A DNA stretch of 64,000 nt from assembly GCF_021462825.1 (NCBI RefSeq), contig NZ_JAKEEB010000005.1:292160-356159 (forward strand), given 5' to 3'. The stretch is from Streptomyces glomeratus. GTDB lineage: Bacteria > Actinomycetota > Actinomycetes > Streptomycetales > Streptomycetaceae. This document shows positions 9,083 to 17,769 of this stretch, in pieces (position 1 is the stretch's first letter; the number at the start of each line of letters is the position of its first letter). Position numbers and translations under genes: made by a program. A model generated the notes under the pieces. That model saw only the letters and a program-made list of their open reading frames with translations, was not told the origin of the DNA and made no database searches.

Positions 9083-10150
9083 TCAGTCGTCGTGGGTGAC
9101 CGAGGCGGGGGCACTCTGCCGGGTCGGCGGCGGCACGTCCTCAGGCGCGGGCTCCGCCCACAGCTCGGGAGGCGCCTCGCCCGAAGGAGTATGGGCGCCC
9201 TCGCCGACCGGGACCTGGGCGAGCCCGTGCAAAGGCGCCTCGGTGGCCTCTCCGGCAAGCTCCGGTGCCGCCTCCTCCCACGCCGTCGCTGCCGATGTGC
9301 CCGCGGCCGACTGCTCCGGCGCGTCGGAGGTCGCCGGGACCGGCGTGTCCGGTGCGGACCGTGTCCCGCCCTGTCCCGCCGCACCCTCGGGCTGCCCCGA
9401 CCGCTCCAGGAACCGCAGCAATTCGACCGGGAACGGCAGGACCAGCGTGGAGTTCTTCTCCGCCGCGACGGCCACGACGGTCTGCAGCAGGCGCAGCTGG
9501 AGCGCGGCGGGCTGCTGGGACATCACCCCGGCGGCCTCCGCCAGCTTCTTCGACGCCTGGAGCTCCGCGTCCGCGTTGATGACGCGGGCCCGGCGCTCGC
9601 GGTCCGCCTCCGCCTGGCGGGCCATCGACCGCTTCATCGTGTCGGGCAGCGACACGTCCTTGATCTCGACCCGGTCGATCTGCACGCCCCAGCCCACGGC
9701 GGGACTGTCGATCATCAGCTCCAGGCCCTGGTTCAGCTTCTCCCGGTTGGACAGCAGGTCGTCGAGATCGCTCTTGCCGATGATCGAGCGCAGCGAGGTC
9801 TGCGCCATCTGCGAGACCGCGAACCGGTAGTCCTCGACCTGGATGAGCGCGTTGGCCGCGTCGATCACCTTGAAGTAGACGACGGCGTCCACGCGCACCG
9901 TCACGTTGTCGCGTGTGATGCCCTCCTGCGCCGGGATCGGCAGGGTCACGATCTGCATGTTGACCTTCTGCAGCCGGTCGACGAAGGGAACGATCACGGT
10001 GAAACCCGGTGGCCTCGGCGAGCCGAGGAGCCGTCCGAAGCGGAACACGACCCCACGCTCGTACTGCTTCACCACCCGGGCCGCCGCGGACACGTACACA
10101 AGCCCCACGGCGCCGAGGCCCACCAGGGCACCCACCACCTCAGAGAGCAT
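9083..10150 (-). CDS. Slipin / SPFH (band 7) domain membrane protein
   Basis: 355 residues. One N-terminal membrane segment (about 3-24) is followed by the SPFH domain (about 25-250): YERGVVFRFGRLLG, then TRDNVTVRVDAVVYFKV, DLDDLLSNREKLNQ and a coiled-coil region rich in Ala/Glu/Arg (ADRERRARVINADAELQASKKLAEAA). Slipins form oligomeric scaffolds that organise membrane microdomains. The last 100 residues are Ala/Pro/Glu-rich, longer than in minimal slipins, and probably disordered. A GGAGG lies upstream of the start. It is separated from the transporter gene upstream by a strong hairpin and so likely has its own promoter. Confidence 0.9.
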   Translation of the reverse strand: MLSEVVGALVGLGAVGLVYVSAAARVVKQYERGVVFRFGRLLGSPRPPGFTVIVPFVDRLQKVNMQIVTLPIPAQEGITRDNVTVRVDAVVYFKVIDAANALIQVEDYRFAVSQMAQTSLRSIIGKSDLDDLLSNREKLNQGLELMIDSPAVGWGVQIDRVEIKDVSLPDTMKRSMARQAEADRERRARVINADAELQASKKLAEAAGVMSQQPAALQLRLLQTVVAVAAEKNSTLVLPFPVELLRFLERSGQPEGAAGQGGTRSAPDTPVPATSDAPEQSAAGTSAATAWEEAAPELAGEATEAPLHGLAQVPVGEGAHTPSGEAPPELWAEPAPEDVPPPTRQSAPASVTHDD

Positions 10151-10180
10151 GACGACCTCCTCACCGAGAGGTCAGGTGTA

Positions 10181-10198
10181 TCCGGTACATCCGGTACA
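10181..10198. repeat. Two tandem 9-bp units upstream of slipin
   Basis: TCCGGTACA occurs twice head to tail 30-50 bases before the slipin start. It could be an operator half-site pair or chance; the repeated unit includes the palindromic GTAC. Confidence 0.4.
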
Positions 10199-10239
10199 TC
10201 TGCACTTGCCACGATAATTCCGCCGAGGCCGCATGAGCG

Positions 10240-10270
10240 AGGGCCCGCCGGTACGGCGCCGGCGGGCCCT
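10240..10270. terminator. Strong intrinsic terminator after SulP gene
   Basis: A 12-bp perfect stem (A + GGGCCCGCCGG pairing with CCGGCGGGCCC + T) and 7-nt loop, 29 bases past the SulP stop and before the slipin promoter region. Confidence 0.75.
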
Positions 10271-10298
10271 TGTGCCGGGGCCGAGCGGCCCCGGAGCG

Positions 10299-11756
10299 TC
10301 AGCCGCCGGACGTCATCCGCACCGGTTCCGTCCCGGCCGCGCTGTGCCGTTCCGCCCAGTTCTCCAGGGCCGTACGGCAGGCGTGGTCCAGGTGGTGCAG
10401 ACCGGTCAGGTCGAGCTCCACCGGCCGGTCCTGCGGCAGTGCCTCAAGGCTCTCGAGGATCTTCGGCAGCCGCAGGAACGTCGCGTTGCCCGACAGATAC
10501 GCCTGCACCGGTCCGGCTCCCTTGTCGATGACCTCGAGTCGGGCGTGCGAGGCCTCCCACGCCGTCTTCACCACGGCCAGGGCGAGCCCGATGAGCACGC
10601 CCTCGAACATGCTGATCGTCACGATGGACACCGCGGTGACCAGCAGTATCAGCGCCTCGCCCCGGTGCTCGCGCCACAGCGCCACGAGCGCCCGCAGGGG
10701 GACGAGCTTGGCCCCGGAGTACACGAGGACGCCGGCGAGCGCGGGTACCGGTATGTATGCCAGTGCGGACGGCAGCAGCGCGGCGAACAGCAGCAGCCAC
10801 ACGCCGTGCAGCACCCGCGACGCCTTGGTGCGGGCGCCGGCCTGGACATTGGCCGCGCTGCGCACGATCACCGCGGTCATCGGCAGCGCGCCCAGCAGCC
10901 CGCACACGGTGTTGCCGGCGCCCTGCGCCATCAGCTCCTTGTTGTACTCGGTGCGCGGACCGTCGTGGAGGCGGTCCACGGCGGCGGCGCTGAAGAGGGA
11001 CTCGGCGGAGGCGATCAGCGCGAACGCGACGATCGTGCCGAGCAGGCCCAGGTCCGCCAGTTCGCCGTAGGCGCTCGGGGAGGGCGGCTGGATCGAGCCC
11101 AGCAGCCCCTTCACCTCGACCGTGGCCACCGGCAGGCCGAGGAGCACGGCGACGAGGGTGGCGACGCCGACCGCCGCGAGCGGACCGGGCAGCGTGCGCA
11201 CCGCGCGCGGCATGTGCTTCCACAGCACGAGGACGGCGATGGTGCCCGTGCCGACTGCCAGGGAGGCCGGCGCACGGGTGCTCGAGATCGCGTCGAGGAG
11301 CGCCCCGGGCAGTGCGGCTATCTTGCCCAGGCCCGAGGCCGGGGCCTTCGCCCCGATCAGGGAGTAGAGCTGTCCGGCGATCAGCACCAGGCCGATGCCG
11401 GCCAGCATGCCCTCCACGACGGAGACCGAGATGGCGCGGAACCAGCGCCCCAGCTTCAGCGCGCCCATGGCGAGCTGGAGCACACCGGTGGCCAGCACGA
11501 TCACGCCGAGCATCGGCAGTCCGAACTCCCGCACCGCTTCCAAGACCAGCACGGTCAGCCCGGCCGCCGGCCCGGAGACCTGGAGGCTGCTGCCGCGCAG
11601 CATCCCGGTGACGATGCCTCCCACGATGCCGGTGACCAGGCCGAGTTCGGCCGGCACACCGGAGGCGACGGCCACGCCCACGCACAGCGGGAGCGCGACC
11701 AGGAAGACGACGAGGGAGGCGGCGAAGTCCTGCCTGAGAAAAGGGAACTTGGTCAT
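10299..11756 (-). CDS. SulP (SLC26-like) anion transporter with STAS domain
   Basis: About 485 residues. Ten or more membrane segments start with RQDFAASLVVFLVALPLCVGVAVASG, the SulP signature, and a cytoplasmic STAS domain occupies about 395-475 (PVELDLTGLHHLDHACRTAL). SulP proteins carry sulfate or bicarbonate. The gene directly follows a beta-carbonic anhydrase, with GTG 11768 overlapping that gene's TGA as GTGA; I give the ATG at 11756 but the overlapping GTG is equally plausible. The pairing argues for bicarbonate/CO2 handling rather than sulfate, by inference. A strong hairpin follows the stop. Confidence 0.88.
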   Translation of the reverse strand: MTKFPFLRQDFAASLVVFLVALPLCVGVAVASGVPAELGLVTGIVGGIVTGMLRGSSLQVSGPAAGLTVLVLEAVREFGLPMLGVIVLATGVLQLAMGALKLGRWFRAISVSVVEGMLAGIGLVLIAGQLYSLIGAKAPASGLGKIAALPGALLDAISSTRAPASLAVGTGTIAVLVLWKHMPRAVRTLPGPLAAVGVATLVAVLLGLPVATVEVKGLLGSIQPPSPSAYGELADLGLLGTIVAFALIASAESLFSAAAVDRLHDGPRTEYNKELMAQGAGNTVCGLLGALPMTAVIVRSAANVQAGARTKASRVLHGVWLLLFAALLPSALAYIPVPALAGVLVYSGAKLVPLRALVALWREHRGEALILLVTAVSIVTISMFEGVLIGLALAVVKTAWEASHARLEVIDKGAGPVQAYLSGNATFLRLPKILESLEALPQDRPVELDLTGLHHLDHACRTALENWAERHSAAGTEPVRMTSGG

Positions 11757-11764
11757 CGGGCCGC

Positions 11765-12346
11765 TCACAGGGCTTCGAAGGTGTCGGTGGCGGTGCGGTG
11801 TTCGCGTACGGCTCCGGTGTGCACCTCGTAGTACCAGCCGTGCAGGCGCAGTCGGCCCGTCGCCAGGCGCTGTTCGACGCACGGGTAGGACCGCAGGCGC
11901 AGCAACTGCGCGAGCACATGGTTCTGTACGGCGTCCGCGACCGCCGGGTCGTCCGCGTCGGCCGCCCGGGGCTCGGGCGCGGCGTGCGCGAGCCAGTCGC
12001 GCACGGCCGGGACGGCGGTCAGGTCGTCGCCGCGCACCAGAGCGCCGACGGCACCGCAGTGCGAGTGGCCGCAGACGACGACGTCCCTGACGCCGAGCAC
12101 CTCCACGGCGTACTCGACGGTGGCCGCCTCGCTGGTGGGGAGCTCGGAGGTGTACGGGGGCACGATGTTGCCCGCGGTGCGCAGTTCGAACAGTTCACCG
12201 GGCCGGGCTCCGGTGATCAGGGCGGGCACGACCCGGGAGTCGGAGCAGGTGATGAACAGGACCTGCGGGGACTGGCCCTCGGCCAGCCGGGCGAACTTCT
12301 CCGGGCGCTGTCCGTGCGCACGGGCGTGATCGATGAGGGGCTGCAT
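11765..12346 (-). CDS. Beta-class carbonic anhydrase
   Basis: 193 residues. Interconverts CO2 and bicarbonate. The zinc site is complete: Cys34 in CSDSR (with Asp36-Arg38 dyad), His94 and Cys97 in GHSHCGA. Length and spacing are those of the short beta-CA clade. A GGAGGAAC site precedes ATG 12346. It is first in a two-gene operon with the SulP transporter, sharing a GTGA overlap that suggests translational coupling. No regulator is visible nearby. Confidence 0.93.
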   Translation of the reverse strand: MQPLIDHARAHGQRPEKFARLAEGQSPQVLFITCSDSRVVPALITGARPGELFELRTAGNIVPPYTSELPTSEAATVEYAVEVLGVRDVVVCGHSHCGAVGALVRGDDLTAVPAVRDWLAHAAPEPRAADADDPAVADAVQNHVLAQLLRLRSYPCVEQRLATGRLRLHGWYYEVHTGAVREHRTATDTFEAL

Positions 12347-12495
12347 TGTCAGTTCCTCCTGGCGCGCTTCGTTCGACGCGTCGGTGTACGAGAACGTGGC
12401 ATATGCGGGTACGGCGACATGGCCCCACGTCGACGCGCTCGGCCAACGTGGCGTGGTGAGGGGAGGGCGGTGTCAGTCCGTACCGGACGGGTGGC

Positions 12496-12894
12496 TCAGC
12501 AGCGGAACACCTGGAGTGCCGCTTCGGTGTGAGCGGTCGAGGGTCTGGATATGTGCGGCGAGGCGGGCCGGACGGCCGCCGCCGGTCCGGCCGGGGAGTC
12601 GTCGTACGCCGACGGCGTCGGCGCCCCCGGGAGGGGGCCCGCGGCCGTGCGATGGCGGTCGCGGGTGCGCAGCGGGCCGGTGCGACCCGCCGGATGGCCG
12701 ATCCCGCCGCAGGTGACGGCCTCGTCCGCGTCGTCCGCGCGCTTGCTCGTGACCGGCTCCGGGGAGCCGGCGGCGGTCGCATGGGTCCGGGACGCGGAGG
12801 TGAAGGAGGTGGTGGTGGGCGCACAGAGCTGCAGGGCCAGCAGGACGGCGGACAGGGCCGTCAGCACCCATCGGACCGTCGTGCCGCGAACCAT
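12496..12894 (-). CDS. Small exported protein of unknown function
   Basis: 132 residues. It has an N-terminal hydrophobic segment (about 8-28, VLTALSAVLLALQLCAP) that could be a signal peptide or anchor, then a long Ser/Thr/Pro/Ala/His-rich low-complexity region with no domain that I recognise. A GGAGGGGGG site precedes ATG 12894. Codon bias and the Streptomyces-like signal segment support it, but the compositional simplicity of the rest lowers confidence. A 14-bp palindrome sits 54 bases upstream. Confidence 0.6.
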   Translation of the reverse strand: MVRGTTVRWVLTALSAVLLALQLCAPTTTSFTSASRTHATAAGSPEPVTSKRADDADEAVTCGGIGHPAGRTGPLRTRDRHRTAAGPLPGAPTPSAYDDSPAGPAAAVRPASPHISRPSTAHTEAALQVFRC

Positions 12895-12947
12895 GCGCCC
12901 CCCTCCCCGCCACGTGCGTCCGTCACGGATGTCTTGACCAACACATT

Positions 12948-12961
12948 AACCGGGGCCGGTT
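12948..12961. promoter_or_regulatory. Perfect palindrome upstream of the small exported protein
   Basis: AACCGG-GG-CCGGTT, a 6-2-6 inverted repeat in an otherwise AT-richer stretch between zapE and the small exported-protein gene. Candidate operator. Confidence 0.45.
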
Positions 12962-13060
12962 CGTTTGCAGGGTCAACTTCGCGTATCAGGTAAAGGAGAG
13001 CCCAAAAACCGAGGTGAGGATGGCCGGAACGCGCCGGTGGCGCACAACCGTTTGGGACTG

Positions 13061-14167
13061 TTACGCCTTCACAAGACCCTTTGCGTCACGGGCGAGGGCG
13101 GTGAGGCGGGAGATCGCCCGGAAGTACTTCTTGCGGTAGCCGCCCCTCAGCATGTCCTCGCTGAACAGCTGGTCGAACGGCAGTCCGGAGGCGAGTACCG
13201 GCACCTCCCGGTCGTAGAGCCGGTCCGCGAGCACGACCAGCCGCAGCGCCGTCGACTGGTCCGGCACCGGCTGGACGTCGGTCAGGCATACCGCCTTCAC
13301 CCCGTCCGTCAGCGCGCCGTAGCGGCTCGGGTGGACGCGGGCGAGGTGCTCCAGCAGGTCCGGGAATGCGTCGAGCGAGGCACCCTCGGTGGCGTACGCC
13401 GTCTTGCCGACCTGCTCGTCGGTGAAGGGCGCCGGGGCCTCGGGCAGGCCGCGGTGCCGGTAGTCCTCGCCGTCGATGCGCAGCGTGCGGAAGTGCGCGG
13501 ACAGGCCCTGGATCTCACGCAGGAAGTCGGCGGCGGCGAACCGGCCCTCGCCGAGCTTGCCCGGCAGGGTGTTGGAGGTCGCCGCGAGCGCGACGCCCGC
13601 CTCCACGAGCTTGCCGAGCAGGGTGGAGACCAGGACGGTGTCGCCGGGGTCGTCGAGTTCGAATTCGTCGATGCACAGCAGACGGTGCCCGGAGAGCGTG
13701 CGGACGGTCTCCTGGAAGCCGAGCGCGCCGACCAGGTTGGTCAGCTCAACGAAGGTGCCGAAGGCCTTGAGGGCGGGCTCCGCCGGGGTCGCGTGCCACA
13801 GGGAGGCGAGCAGATGGGTCTTGCCGACGCCGTAACCGCCGTCGAGGTAGACGCCGCGGGGACCGGCCGGGACCTTCGGGGCCTTCGCCTTGCCGAAGCC
13901 GAAGCCGAGCAGCGAGCGCCTGGCGGGCGCGGACCGGGCACCGCCGAGCCCCGTGGCGAAGCCTTCGAGGACGCGTACGGCCTCGATCTGGCTGGGCTGG
14001 TTCGGGTCCGGGATGTACGTCGAGAAGCGGACCGAGTCGAAGCGCGGTGGCGGCACCATCTCGGCGACGAGCCGGTCGGCGGGGACGTGCGGCTCGCGGG
14101 CGCACAGCGACAGCGGGGCCGCTTCGGCTATCGGTTCGATCCCGGTGGCGGCGGAGGATGAGGACAC
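13061..14167 (-). CDS. zapE: Cell division protein ZapE (AFG1-like ATPase)
   Basis: 368 residues from GTG 14167. P-loop ATPase of the ZapE/LACE1 family: Walker A GGYGVGKTH (110-118), Walker B LLCIDEFE (163-170), sensor TSNT (197-200), and the C-terminal arginine-rich helices ending at the GYRKKYFRAISRL region. In Proteobacteria ZapE interacts with the FtsZ ring; its role in Streptomyces is not settled, so the name rests on homology. A GGGGA lies upstream of the GTG but a TAGCAT -10-like element ends only about ten bases before it, so the mRNA may be nearly leaderless. It is divergent from the reductase gene across 37 bases. Confidence 0.88.
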   Translation of the reverse strand: MSSSSAATGIEPIAEAAPLSLCAREPHVPADRLVAEMVPPPRFDSVRFSTYIPDPNQPSQIEAVRVLEGFATGLGGARSAPARRSLLGFGFGKAKAPKVPAGPRGVYLDGGYGVGKTHLLASLWHATPAEPALKAFGTFVELTNLVGALGFQETVRTLSGHRLLCIDEFELDDPGDTVLVSTLLGKLVEAGVALAATSNTLPGKLGEGRFAAADFLREIQGLSAHFRTLRIDGEDYRHRGLPEAPAPFTDEQVGKTAYATEGASLDAFPDLLEHLARVHPSRYGALTDGVKAVCLTDVQPVPDQSTALRLVVLADRLYDREVPVLASGLPFDQLFSEDMLRGGYRKKYFRAISRLTALARDAKGLVKA

Positions 14168-14204
14168 GGTTCCCCATGCTAAAGGCCGTGCCACACTGCA
14201 CGTC

Positions 14205-15056
14205 ATGCGACGCCTGTTCCCTGTGACCGACGAAACAGCGGCCCGGCCGGCCGGCACGCCCTTCGGGGACGCCGAGGCCACGGGCGCCTCCCCGGAGGGC
14301 GGACGCCCCGCGGGAGACAGCGCCGACCGCGAGTGGAGCCTGCAGGAGCTGGCCGCCGTGTACGCCTACCCCGAGCCAGGTCCCGGCGCCCGGGAGCCCT
14401 GGCTGCGCGCCAACATGGTCTCCTCCCTCGACGGCGCCGCACAGCACGAGGGGCGCTCCCAGCCCATCTCCGGCACCGCCGACATGCGGATCTTCGGCAC
14501 GCTCCGGGGCCTCGCGGACGCCGTGCTCGTGGGTGCCGAGACGGTGCGGCGCGAGGGCTACCGCCCGGCACGGGCGCGTGCCGCCTTCGCGGGCCTGCGG
14601 GAGGCGGCCGGACAGGCCCCCGCGCCCGCGATCGCCGTGGTCAGCGCGAGCCTCGACCTGGACTTCTCGTGGCCGCTGTTCACCTCGCCCCTGGTGCCCA
14701 CGCTGGTGCTGACCGGCGCGGCGGCGGCGCCGGACCGGGTGGCCGCGGCCGAGAAGGCAGGCGCCCGCGTGGTGATCGCGGGGGACGGCATGGGCGTGGA
14801 CCCCGACCGCGCCGTACGCGCCCTGGCGGATCTCGGCATGACCCGGCTGCTGACCGAGGGCGGCCCGCGCCTGCTGGGACAGCTGATCACCGCGGGGGTT
14901 CTGGACGAGCTGTGCCTGACGGTCTCCCCGATGCTCACGGCGGGCGACGCGCAGCGGATCGCCGGGGGCCCCTCGGTCGCGGTGCCCAGGCGCTTCGAGC
15001 TGGTGTCGCTGCTGGAGGAGGAGGGGTTCCTCTTCAGCCGCTACCGCCGGCCCTGA
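14205..15056 (+). CDS. Pyrimidine reductase family protein (RibD C-terminal domain)
   Basis: 283 residues. It has a single RibD_C / DHFR-like reductase domain: ANMVSSLDGAAQ near residues 69-80, ISGTADMRIFGTLRGLADAVLVGAETVR, and the NADPH-binding LLTEGGPRLLGQL (about 215-230). It resembles the reductase step of riboflavin synthesis or a related 5-amino-6-ribosylamino-uracil reductase, but lacks the deaminase domain of bifunctional RibD, so it may act on another substrate. The first 50 residues are polar. No Shine-Dalgarno is seen before ATG 14205. Confidence 0.82.
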   Translation: MRRLFPVTDETAARPAGTPFGDAEATGASPEGGRPAGDSADREWSLQELAAVYAYPEPGPGAREPWLRANMVSSLDGAAQHEGRSQPISGTADMRIFGTLRGLADAVLVGAETVRREGYRPARARAAFAGLREAAGQAPAPAIAVVSASLDLDFSWPLFTSPLVPTLVLTGAAAAPDRVAAAEKAGARVVIAGDGMGVDPDRAVRALADLGMTRLLTEGGPRLLGQLITAGVLDELCLTVSPMLTAGDAQRIAGGPSVAVPRRFELVSLLEEEGFLFSRYRRP

Positions 15057-15167
15057 CGGGGTGGCGCCGGTCCCTTCGGCGCAAGGCCGGGCCCCTTCCG
15101 TTCGTTCTCCGGCAGGCACACTGGTGAGATCTTGCCAACCCCGTGCGGTCCCGGGGCAGGATGGTTT

Positions 15168-15191
15168 CCGCAGGGCCTTGACGGCCCGCGG
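15168..15191 (+). promoter_or_regulatory. Leader hairpin upstream of the 15241 gene
   Basis: CCGC(A)GGGCC pairs with GGCCCGCGG around a TTGAC loop, a 9-bp stem with one bulged A, about 50 bases before the start codon. It could be a terminator for the reductase gene or a 5'-leader structure. Confidence 0.4.
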
Positions 15192-15240
15192 ACGACAGAG
15201 GCCCCCGGCGGGGCCCTCGGAGGAGGAAGGGGCGCCTGCC

Positions 15241-15714
15241 GTGTTCACGAGCGTACTGATGATCGAGAAGGCCCTCACATCGGCCGATGTGGAGTTCGTG
15301 ACGACCTTGCACGGTGAGGAGCCCGTCTCCTTCCACGTCCTGCTCCAGCCGCGCGGCGACCAGGCCGACCGCCTGCTGCGGGCCATCGACGACATCGCCC
15401 TCGGCGAGCTGGACGAGGCCGCGCACGAACGGGACACCCCGGAGGGCAAGGACGCCGCGGCCCTCGGAAAGCAGGCCCTGGAGGTGTCCCTGACCGCCCT
15501 GCGGGCGGCCGGCAGCGAGGCGGAGGGCCGCCTCATCGAGGAGCATCCGCTCGATGCGCTCAAGACACTGGTCGACGAGGTCGACGCGGACGAGGTGATC
15601 GTGCTGACCGACCCCCACTACGTGGAGGAGTTCTTCCACCGCGACTGGGCGTCCAGGGCCCGGCACAAGGTGGGCGTGCCGGTGCTGAAGCTGTTCTCGC
15701 ACAGCAAGGCGTGA
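15241..15714 (+). CDS. Conserved actinobacterial protein, Usp-like fold suspected
   Basis: 157 residues from GTG 15241, preceded by a long purine-rich GGAGGAAGGGG site. The C-terminal part (HPLDALKTLVDEVDADEVIVLTDPHYVEEFFHRDW) resembles the nucleotide-fold helix-strand of universal-stress-like proteins, but no ATP-binding G-x2-G-x9-G motif is visible. Homologues in Streptomyces are sometimes labelled indole-3-glycerol phosphate synthase, which this sequence does not support. It sits upstream of murC with 85 bases between. Confidence 0.65.
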   Translation: MFTSVLMIEKALTSADVEFVTTLHGEEPVSFHVLLQPRGDQADRLLRAIDDIALGELDEAAHERDTPEGKDAAALGKQALEVSLTALRAAGSEAEGRLIEEHPLDALKTLVDEVDADEVIVLTDPHYVEEFFHRDWASRARHKVGVPVLKLFSHSKA

Positions 15715-15727
15715 GCAGCGCGGAAGG

Positions 15728-15755
15728 CCTGTCGCGCGCACGATACGGCTAGGGT
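15728..15755 (+). promoter_or_regulatory. Candidate murC promoter
   Basis: CCTGTC then TAGGGT separated by 16 bases, about 45 bases before the murC start. The -10 fits the TAGxxT streptomycete pattern; the -35 is weak. Confidence 0.4.
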
Positions 15756-15799
15756 GGTGTGCCGCTCGACGTTCGCCGCACCACTCCAGGGAGACGCAC

Positions 15800-17188
15800 A
15801 TGGCCCCCGGCCTTCCTACCGCCATGGACCGACCGCACTTCATCGGCATCGGCGGCGCCGGAATGTCGGGCATCGCCAAGATCCTCGCGCAGCGCGGCGC
15901 CAAGGTGGCGGGCAGCGACGCCAAGGAATCGGCGACCGCCGAGGCCCTGCGGGCGCTGGGCGTGACCGTGCACATCGGGCACGCCGCCGAGCACCTCGCC
16001 GACGACGCCAGCTGCGTCGTCGTCTCCTCCGCGATCCGGGCGGACAACCCCGAGCTGGCGCGCGCGGCGGAGCTGGGCATCCCCGTGGTGCACCGCTCGG
16101 ACGCGCTCGCCCGCCTGATGGACGGCCTGCGCCCGATCGCCGTCGCCGGCACCCACGGCAAGACGACCACCACGTCGATGCTGGCGGTGTCCCTGACCGA
16201 GCTGGGCCTCGCCCCCTCGTACGCGATCGGCGGCGACCTGGACGCCCCCGGCTCCAACGCCCTGCACGGCGAGGGCGAGATTTTCGTCGCCGAGGCCGAC
16301 GAAAGCGACCGCAGCTTCCACAAGTACGCGCCCGAGGTCGCCATCGTCCTCAACGTCGAACTGGACCACCACGCGAACTACGCGTCCCTCGAGGAGATCT
16401 ACGAGTCCTTCCGGACCTTCGCGGGCCGGATCGTCCCCGGCGGCACGCTGGTGGTCACGGCCGACCAGGAAGGCGCGCGTGAGCTGACGCGGCGGCTGGA
16501 CGGCTCGGTGAAGACGGTGACGTACGGCGAGTCGGAGGACGCCGACGTCCGTATCCTCTCGGTCGTCCCGCAGGGCCTGAAGAGCCGGGTGACGGTGGAC
16601 CTCGAGGGCACCGAGCTGACCTTCACGGTCTCCGTCCCGGGCCGCCACTACGCGCACAACGCGGTCGCGGCCCTGGCGGCGGGCGTGGCGCTGGGCGTCC
16701 CGGCGGCCGAGCTGGCCCCCGCCCTGGCCGCGTACACAGGGGTCAAGCGGCGCCTCCAGCTGAAGGGCGAGGAGGCCGGCGTCCAGGTCATCGACTCGTA
16801 CGCGCACCATCCGACGGAGATGACCGCGGACCTGGAGGCGATGCGGGCCGCCGCCGACGGCTCCCGCATCCTGGTCGTCTTCCAGCCCCACCTGTTCTCC
16901 CGCACCCAGGAGCTGGGCAAGGAGATGGGCCAGGCGCTGGCCCTCGCGGACGCCTCCGTGGTCCTGGACATCTACCCGGCCCGTGAGGACCCGATCCCGG
17001 GAGTGACGAGCGAGCTGATCATCGCGGCGGCCCGGGCGGCGGGCGCGGAGGTGCGGGCCGTCCACGACAAGGCCGAGGTCCCCGAGACCGTGGCGGGAAT
17101 GGTGAAGCCGGGGGATCTGGTTCTCACCATGGGCGCGGGCGACGTCACGGACCTCGGCCCGCGCATCCTGAACCGTCTGTCGAAGTAA
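15800..17188 (+). CDS. murC: UDP-N-acetylmuramate--L-alanine ligase
   Basis: 462 residues. Cytoplasmic ATP-dependent ligase that adds L-alanine to UDP-MurNAc, the first stem-peptide step of peptidoglycan synthesis. N-terminal Rossmann domain HFIGIGGAGMSGIA (13-26), ATP loop GTHGKTTT (117-124), EADESDRSF, NVELDHH metal/ATP region, and the C-terminal domain with YAHHPTEM and FQPHLFSRT are all present at full length. GGGAG precedes ATG 15800. It is outside the division/cell-wall cluster, as in other streptomycetes, and is followed 14 bases later by msrB, implying one transcript. Confidence 0.97.
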   Translation: MAPGLPTAMDRPHFIGIGGAGMSGIAKILAQRGAKVAGSDAKESATAEALRALGVTVHIGHAAEHLADDASCVVVSSAIRADNPELARAAELGIPVVHRSDALARLMDGLRPIAVAGTHGKTTTTSMLAVSLTELGLAPSYAIGGDLDAPGSNALHGEGEIFVAEADESDRSFHKYAPEVAIVLNVELDHHANYASLEEIYESFRTFAGRIVPGGTLVVTADQEGARELTRRLDGSVKTVTYGESEDADVRILSVVPQGLKSRVTVDLEGTELTFTVSVPGRHYAHNAVAALAAGVALGVPAAELAPALAAYTGVKRRLQLKGEEAGVQVIDSYAHHPTEMTADLEAMRAAADGSRILVVFQPHLFSRTQELGKEMGQALALADASVVLDIYPAREDPIPGVTSELIIAAARAAGAEVRAVHDKAEVPETVAGMVKPGDLVLTMGAGDVTDLGPRILNRLSK

Positions 17189-17202
17189 GGGGCTGACACA
17201 GC

Positions 17203-17610
17203 ATGGCGTACGACGTGGAGAAGCCGGACGAGCAGTGGCGCGCGGAGCTGACTCCGGCCGAGTACGCGGTCCTGCGCCAGGCCGCGACGGAGCCCGCCTT
17301 CACGGGCGAGTACACCGACACCAAGACCAAGGGCGTCTACTCCTGCCGCGCCTGCGGCGCAGAACTCTTCACCTCCGGCACCAAGTTCGAGTCCCACTGC
17401 GGCTGGCCGTCCTTCTACGACCCGAAGGACAGCGACGCCGTGGAACTGGTGGAGGACCGCTCGCACGGGATGGTCCGCACCGAAGTGCGCTGCGCCCACT
17501 GCGGATCGCACCTCGGTCATGTCTTCGAGGGCGAGGGCTATCCGACCCCGACGGACCAGCGGTACTGCATCAATTCCATCTCGCTGAGGCTGCTCCCGGA
17601 CGAGGGCTGA
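17203..17610 (+). CDS. msrB: Peptide-methionine (R)-S-oxide reductase
   Basis: 135 residues. Repairs R-methionine sulfoxide in proteins. It is the zinc form: CxxC pairs at Cys48/Cys51 and Cys97/Cys100; catalytic Cys122 in RYCINS; resolving Cys66 in HCGWPSF. Full family length. It lies 14 bases downstream of murC and is likely co-transcribed. Confidence 0.96.
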   Translation: MAYDVEKPDEQWRAELTPAEYAVLRQAATEPAFTGEYTDTKTKGVYSCRACGAELFTSGTKFESHCGWPSFYDPKDSDAVELVEDRSHGMVRTEVRCAHCGSHLGHVFEGEGYPTPTDQRYCINSISLRLLPDEG

Positions 17611-17769
17611 CACCGGGCGACCCCGTGGGGCCGGGCGGGAGCTTCCCGCATCTGCGAGGGATGGATCCCGTCCGGTGCCGCAGGAGCCAGGGATATGCGG
17701 GGCTCGGGTGGGCGGATGCGTTTGTGCGGGGTTGCCGCGCGGGTACCGTTGCCACGGAGGTGGTGGCCC

